20,152 nucleotides of DNA, from contig JBGVCH010000075.1 of assembly GCA_045226335.1 (NCBI GenBank), positions 1-20,152 on the forward strand. The letters are read 5' to 3'. The first letter of the stretch is position 1. Every line of letters starts with the position of its first letter. The notes beneath the pieces are model-generated. The model was not told where the DNA came from. It saw nothing but the letters and a program-made list of their open reading frames with translations, and ran no database searches. Positions 16,979-20,152 of this stretch are shown one piece after another. This stretch comes from RUG11272 sp045226335. Lineage in GTDB: Bacteria; Bacillota; Clostridia; Christensenellales; Aristaeellaceae. A program made the position numbers and the translations under genes.

Positions 16979-18328
16979 ATGACCGATACCATCGCCGCCA
17001 TTGCCACCGCGCCCGGAGAGGGCGGTATCAGCATCATCCGCATCAGCGGCGATGACGCGGTCCGGGTGCTGGCGGCGGTCTTCCGCCCCGCCGGGAAGTC
17101 CGGGGAGATGGAGAGCCATCGCCTGACCTACGGCCACGCCGTCGACGGCGATGAAGTGCTGGACGAGTGCATGGCGGTGATCATGCGGGCGCCCCGGAGC
17201 TACACCCGGGAGGACGTGGCGGAACTGCAGCTGCACGGCGGCGGCGCCACGGCCCAGCGGGTGCTGGCGGCCTGCCTGGCGGCAGGAGCCCGGCTGGCGG
17301 AGCCGGGAGAGTTCACCCGGCGGGCCTTCCTCAACGGCCGCATCGACCTGAGCCGGGCCGAGGCCGTCATGGCGCTGATCCGCAGCCGCGGCGAGCAGGC
17401 CCGGCGGGCGGCGCTGCGGCAGCTCACCGGCGGCGCGGCGGCCTTCGTGCGGGAAGCCGCGGACCGGCTGTACGGCATCCAGGCCGGGCTGGCCGCCGCC
17501 ATCGATTACCCGGAGGAGATCAGCGATGCGGAGGCGACGGAGGGGCTCACGCCGCAGATCCTGTCCCTGGCGGCCTTTCTGCGGCATGCCTGCGACGAGC
17601 AGGGGGCCCGGATCGCCCGGGAAGGCCTGCGGGCGGCCCTGTGCGGCCGGCCCAACGTGGGCAAGAGCAGCCTGCTGAACGCCCTGACCCGGGAGGACCT
17701 GGCCATCGTGACGCCCATCGCCGGCACCACCCGGGACACCGTCCGGGGAGAGATGACCCTGGGGGGCTGCACCGTCTGGCTGACGGACACCGCCGGCCTG
17801 CGGGAGACGGCGGACCCGGTGGAGCAGCTGGGGGTTGCCCGGGCGGTCAAAACCCTGGAGGAGGCGGACGTCATCCTGCTGGTGCTGGACGGCTCCCAGC
17901 CTCTGACGGAGGAGGACCGGGCGCTGATGGCGCGGCTGCCGAACAGCGCCGACGTCATCGCGCTGCTGAACAAGGCAGACCTGCCCCCGCGGCTGACCCC
18001 GGCGGAGGTGGCCGCCCTCCTGCCCGGGGCGCGGATCCTGCGGGTCAGCGCCCTGGACCCGGCCAGCCTGCAGCCCCTGCGGGAGGCCCTGGAGCAGAAG
18101 GCCCGGGCGGCGGACAGCCTGACCCTGATCCAGCCCCGGCACATCGACGCCGCCCGCCGGGCCGCCGCGCACCTGGACCAGGCCGCGAAGGCCATGACGG
18201 AAAGCACCGCGGACCTGGCCTCCGTGGATCTGCTGGCCGCCCAGCAGGCCCTGGGAGAGATCACCGGCGACGCGGTGGAGGAAAAGCTGCTGGACCGGGT
18301 GTTCGCGGATTTCTGCGTCGGGAAGTGA
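16979..18328 (+). CDS. mnmE: tRNA modification GTPase MnmE
   Basis: With MnmG it installs the (carboxymethyl)aminomethyl group on U34 of tRNAs that read split codon boxes, using a methylene-THF-derived carbon. The 449 residues have the N-terminal folate-binding domain (TIAAIATAPGEGGISIIRIS), a helical domain, an inserted G domain and the C-terminal helix. G motifs: GRPNVGKSS (223-231), GTTRD (249-253), DTAG (270-273), NKAD (331-334). The terminal FCVGK is the usual FCxGK with its essential cysteine. The ATG at 16979 follows GGAGGAG. The usual partner mnmG is not in the window. Its folate dependence is a loose link with the folate importer at the other end. Confidence 0.97.
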   Translation: MTDTIAAIATAPGEGGISIIRISGDDAVRVLAAVFRPAGKSGEMESHRLTYGHAVDGDEVLDECMAVIMRAPRSYTREDVAELQLHGGGATAQRVLAACLAAGARLAEPGEFTRRAFLNGRIDLSRAEAVMALIRSRGEQARRAALRQLTGGAAAFVREAADRLYGIQAGLAAAIDYPEEISDAEATEGLTPQILSLAAFLRHACDEQGARIAREGLRAALCGRPNVGKSSLLNALTREDLAIVTPIAGTTRDTVRGEMTLGGCTVWLTDTAGLRETADPVEQLGVARAVKTLEEADVILLVLDGSQPLTEEDRALMARLPNSADVIALLNKADLPPRLTPAEVAALLPGARILRVSALDPASLQPLREALEQKARAADSLTLIQPRHIDAARRAAAHLDQAAKAMTESTADLASVDLLAAQQALGEITGDAVEEKLLDRVFADFCVGK

Positions 18329-18363
18329 TACTGTTCTTCAGAACACTGACTGCACGAGGGATT

Positions 18364-18404
18364 CCGCGCCTGCGGGCGCGGCCAGGGCTTTCCGTTCGCC
18401 CTGG
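18364..18404. repeat. Two adjacent GC-rich hairpins in the intergenic region after mnmE
   Basis: CCGCGCC/GGCGCGG (18364-18370, 18375-18381) is followed at once by CCAGGGC/GCCCTGG (18382-18388, 18398-18404). There is no T-run, so they are poor terminators. They may be a copy of an intergenic palindromic element. The rest of 18329-18487 shows no gene. Confidence 0.4.
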
Positions 18405-18483
18405 ACCTTCGGGTGCATGCCCTTGCTTGACTTGCAATCCTTAACTGGGTCCACGAATTGAATGGAGCCTTTTCCCGGACAGC

Positions 18484-18514
18484 AAAAGACCCCGCAAGAT
18501 TATTCCGCGGGGTC
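18484..18514 (-). terminator. Intrinsic terminator of the Gx-transporter gene
   Basis: On the minus strand GACCCCGC (18514-18507) pairs with GCGGGGTC (18495-18488), followed by TTTT. The stem overlaps the stop codon at 18513-18515. Confidence 0.85.
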
Positions 18515-19241
18515 AGTGCCGGAGGTATTTCTGGAAGTCTTCGCTGTGCCACACATGCGGCAGTTTCTCCGCCGATTCCACGGTTTCGGCGGACTCCGCC
18601 GGCTCCAAATGTACGGGCTTCAGCTCCCGGTCGACATGCCGCCAGCCCAACAGTCCGGCAGCGATGACAATGACCGCTGCCACCACAATGGCGATGCGGT
18701 TGCCCATTCCGCGGCGTTTCGACAGCTGGAAGCCCCCGGCCTTCAGGTGCCGCATCACCAGGGTGGCCGCGGTGCCCGTCAGCGCGCCGGATGCCGCGCC
18801 GGCCCCCACCAGGATCGCCACGTAGGCCAGAAACTGCATGGGCAGCTCGGCGATGAGCATGGCCATGCCCAGCTGGCCGATGTTGTGCAGGATGCCCCCC
18901 GCAATGGACACCACCACCGGCGGCATCTTCGGGACGCGGCTCAGCAGGCACATGCCCGCCAGGGAGAGCACGCCTCCCGCAAAGGCGTAGAACATGGCGT
19001 TCACACCGCTGAACATGAAGGCGGACAGGATCACCTTCGTGGCCATCAAGATCCAGGCGGTGGGCAGGTCCAGCATGTACACGGCGAAGATCAGCACGCC
19101 GTTGGACAGGCCCAGCTTGATGCCCGGCAGGCCCACGGAGGGCAGCGAGTGCTCGATAAACCCCAGGATCAGCATGACGCCCAGCAGGATGGCGGACAGG
19201 GTCAGGCGATAGGTTTCGTAGGCGCTTCGGCGTCCCGGCAA
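18513..19241 (-). CDS. Gx transporter family membrane protein (heptaprenyl diphosphate synthase component I-like, ECF S-component fold)
   Basis: 242-residue integral membrane protein. LPSVGLPGIKLGLSNGVLIF (33-52), MFSGVNAMFYAFAGGVLSL (76-94) and GGILHNIGQLGMAMLI (115-130) match the Gx transporter family (Pfam PF07456), whose members resemble ECF substrate-binding subunits of unknown substrate. Older databases call it heptaprenyl diphosphate synthase component I. The start is taken as TTG at 19241 because AGGAGG (19250-19255) is 8 nt upstream; no in-frame ATG or GTG is better placed. A C-terminal extension from about residue 181 adds one more membrane helix (182-200) and an acidic tail (EPAESAETVESAEK). 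The NusG-II/FMN partner genes often seen beside this family are not here. Confidence 0.85.
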   Translation of the reverse strand: MPGRRSAYETYRLTLSAILLGVMLILGFIEHSLPSVGLPGIKLGLSNGVLIFAVYMLDLPTAWILMATKVILSAFMFSGVNAMFYAFAGGVLSLAGMCLLSRVPKMPPVVVSIAGGILHNIGQLGMAMLIAELPMQFLAYVAILVGAGAASGALTGTAATLVMRHLKAGGFQLSKRRGMGNRIAIVVAAVIVIAAGLLGWRHVDRELKPVHLEPAESAETVESAEKLPHVWHSEDFQKYLRH

Positions 19242-19280
19242 AGGCGTCACCTCCTGTTCGCTGCATTCATTCGTGGGACC

Positions 19281-19309
19281 ATTATAGCACGAGAGCGGAT
19301 AAGGCGCAA
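19281..19309 (-). promoter_or_regulatory. Promoter of the Gx-transporter gene
   Basis: On the minus strand TTGCGC (19309-19304), a 17-bp spacer and a perfect TATAAT (19286-19281) lie about 40 bp before the TTG start. Confidence 0.75.
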
Positions 19310-19354
19310 TCAGTTTATGATGCACCCGTCCGGCGGAATAAGGAGGAGGAAAAC

Positions 19355-19762
19355 GTGCCGCAGCCCGTTCTGTACACCTGGAACTTTTCCGCATCCCGGC
19401 TGGCCGCCCTGCGGAGCCTCTGCGGCGGGCTGGGCATCCGCCTGCGGCCCGTCTCTCCCGCGGAGTGCGGCCTGCCCCTGGGGAAGCTCCCCGATCCGCC
19501 GCGGCCGGCGGGGCCCAGCGCCATGCCCTTCCCGGAGGAGATGCTGCTGATGGCCTTCTTTCCCGACCGGCTGACGGACGCCCTGCTGGCCGGCCTCCGG
19601 GAGAAAGGCCTCGCCCCCATCCGCCGCAAAGCCGTCCTGACGCCCTTCAACGCCCTGTGGGACAGCAAACGGCTGTACCGGGAGCTGACGGAGGAGGCGG
19701 AGCGGATGGGCGCCGGACCGTCCGCGCACGGACAAAGACAGGAGGAAGACCGCGATGGCTGA
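19355..19762 (+). CDS. DUF3783 domain protein
   Basis: 135-residue soluble protein. GTG start at 19355 behind a strong GGAGGAGG site (19341-19348). PFPEEMLLMAFFPDRLTDAL (58-77), then GLREKGLAPIRRKAVLTPFN and the closing WDSKRLYRELTEEAE, agree with DUF3783, found in Clostridia and of unknown function. The N-terminal strand VLYTWNF and the compact helix-loop-helix end suggest a small regulatory or adaptor protein, but nothing proves this. Its end overlaps the next gene by 8 nt. Confidence 0.75.
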   Translation: MPQPVLYTWNFSASRLAALRSLCGGLGIRLRPVSPAECGLPLGKLPDPPRPAGPSAMPFPEEMLLMAFFPDRLTDALLAGLREKGLAPIRRKAVLTPFNALWDSKRLYRELTEEAERMGAGPSAHGQRQEEDRDG

Positions 19763-20152
19763 CCGACAGAACGGGGCCGGGGCCCGACTGACCGGCCGGA
19801 TCGTCCGCAGGGAAAGGGAAATCGCCGCCGGCGCCGGGCTGCTGGGCGTGTCCTTCGCCGCGGCGGGGTTTGTGACGGGGCGGTTCGGATGGTTCGCGCC
19901 GGCGCTGCTGTGCTTTCTGCTGAGCGGCCTGCTGCTTGTCAACAGGAGGGCCCGCGCGAAGCTCGCGGCGCAGTATGCCGTCCTCTCCCCCCGGAGCAGC
20001 GTCCGGAACGTGGACTGCATGATCGTCGGGGAATACGCGGACGCGTCAGCCTGCGTGGAACCCGGCGCGTCCTGTGTCCGGTTTCAGGTCCCCGGCCGGG
20101 GCCTTCCGTCCGCCTTTGAGATCATCCGCCACGCCCACAGCATCCTGCGGGA
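19755..20152 (+). CDS. Membrane protein of unknown function, C-terminus beyond window
   Basis: ATG at 19755, with GGAGG (19741-19745) 9 nt upstream, opens a frame that stays open to the window end (132 full codons). It overlaps the DUF3783 gene by 8 nt, so the pair is probably coupled. The N-terminus is basic (RIVRREREIAAG). Two hydrophobic helices form a hairpin near residues 27-41 and 46-62 (GLLGVSFAAAGF and WFAPALLCFLLSGLLLV), followed by NRRARAKLAAQY and a soluble domain with VDCMIVGEY and FEIIRHAHSILR. The last segment resembles conserved clostridial membrane proteins but I cannot name a family. Confidence 0.7.
   Translation, partial: MADRQNGAGARLTGRIVRREREIAAGAGLLGVSFAAAGFVTGRFGWFAPALLCFLLSGLLLVNRRARAKLAAQYAVLSPRSSVRNVDCMIVGEYADASACVEPGASCVRFQVPGRGLPSAFEIIRHAHSILR

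Noticed and set aside
18329..18460. A plus-strand terminator for mnmE in the hairpins after its stop
   Set aside because: The hairpins are not followed by a T-run, so they do not meet the usual form of an intrinsic terminator.

Overview
This window looks like a chromosomal stretch of a GC-rich member of the Clostridia (Firmicutes), probably an uncultured gut-type lineage; that placement is inferred. The supporting evidence is a tetrahydrofolate riboswitch upstream of an ECF folate transporter, the neighbouring secA-prfB pair, Gx-transporter, TIGR01906 and DUF3783 family proteins, strong GGAGG ribosome binding sites, and near-consensus TTGACA/TATAAT promoters. There are no rRNA or tRNA genes, no insertion sequences and no CRISPR array.

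Left part (1-6301). On the minus strand lie deoC with its own promoter, then a promoter, a THF riboswitch and an ECF S component (FolT-like), followed 3 nt later by the start of an ABC ATPase that runs off the window. Divergent from deoC is a plus-strand operon: M18 aminopeptidase, TrmO, and a membrane protein with a decayed M28-peptidase fold. It ends in a hairpin overlapping the last stop codon. A second plus-strand unit with its own promoter carries an unrecognised protein and a YbjN-like protein, and ends in a strong bidirectional hairpin. After it comes a short stretch with several small hairpins and a possible 34-codon ORF.

Middle part (6522-14184). A tightly packed minus-strand run reads secA, prfB, a small two-gene DUF4160 module, a TIGR01906 membrane protein, tsaD, a GtrA-like protein and an exported alpha/beta hydrolase. 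Several junctions are ATGA overlaps. RF2 is encoded in one continuous frame, without the usual programmed frameshift.

Right part (14294-20152). Divergent from secA is a large surface-type protein: a signal anchor, about 508 residues of acidic 16-residue (and 12-residue) repeats, a Pro/Thr/Glu linker, and a C-terminal SGNH-hydrolase-like domain whose catalytic residues appear to be lost. Then come a terminator, mnmE, a convergent Gx-transporter-family membrane protein with a TTG start, and a plus-strand pair (DUF3783 protein plus a membrane protein cut by the window end).

Three tRNA-modification or translation themes recur: TsaD makes t6A37, TrmO methylates it, and MnmE modifies U34, alongside RF2. 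The most interesting parts are the riboswitch with its visible Shine-Dalgarno switch, the repeat-stalk protein with a pseudo-SGNH head, the pseudo-M28 protein, the RF2 without frameshift, and the structured stretch after position 6364.
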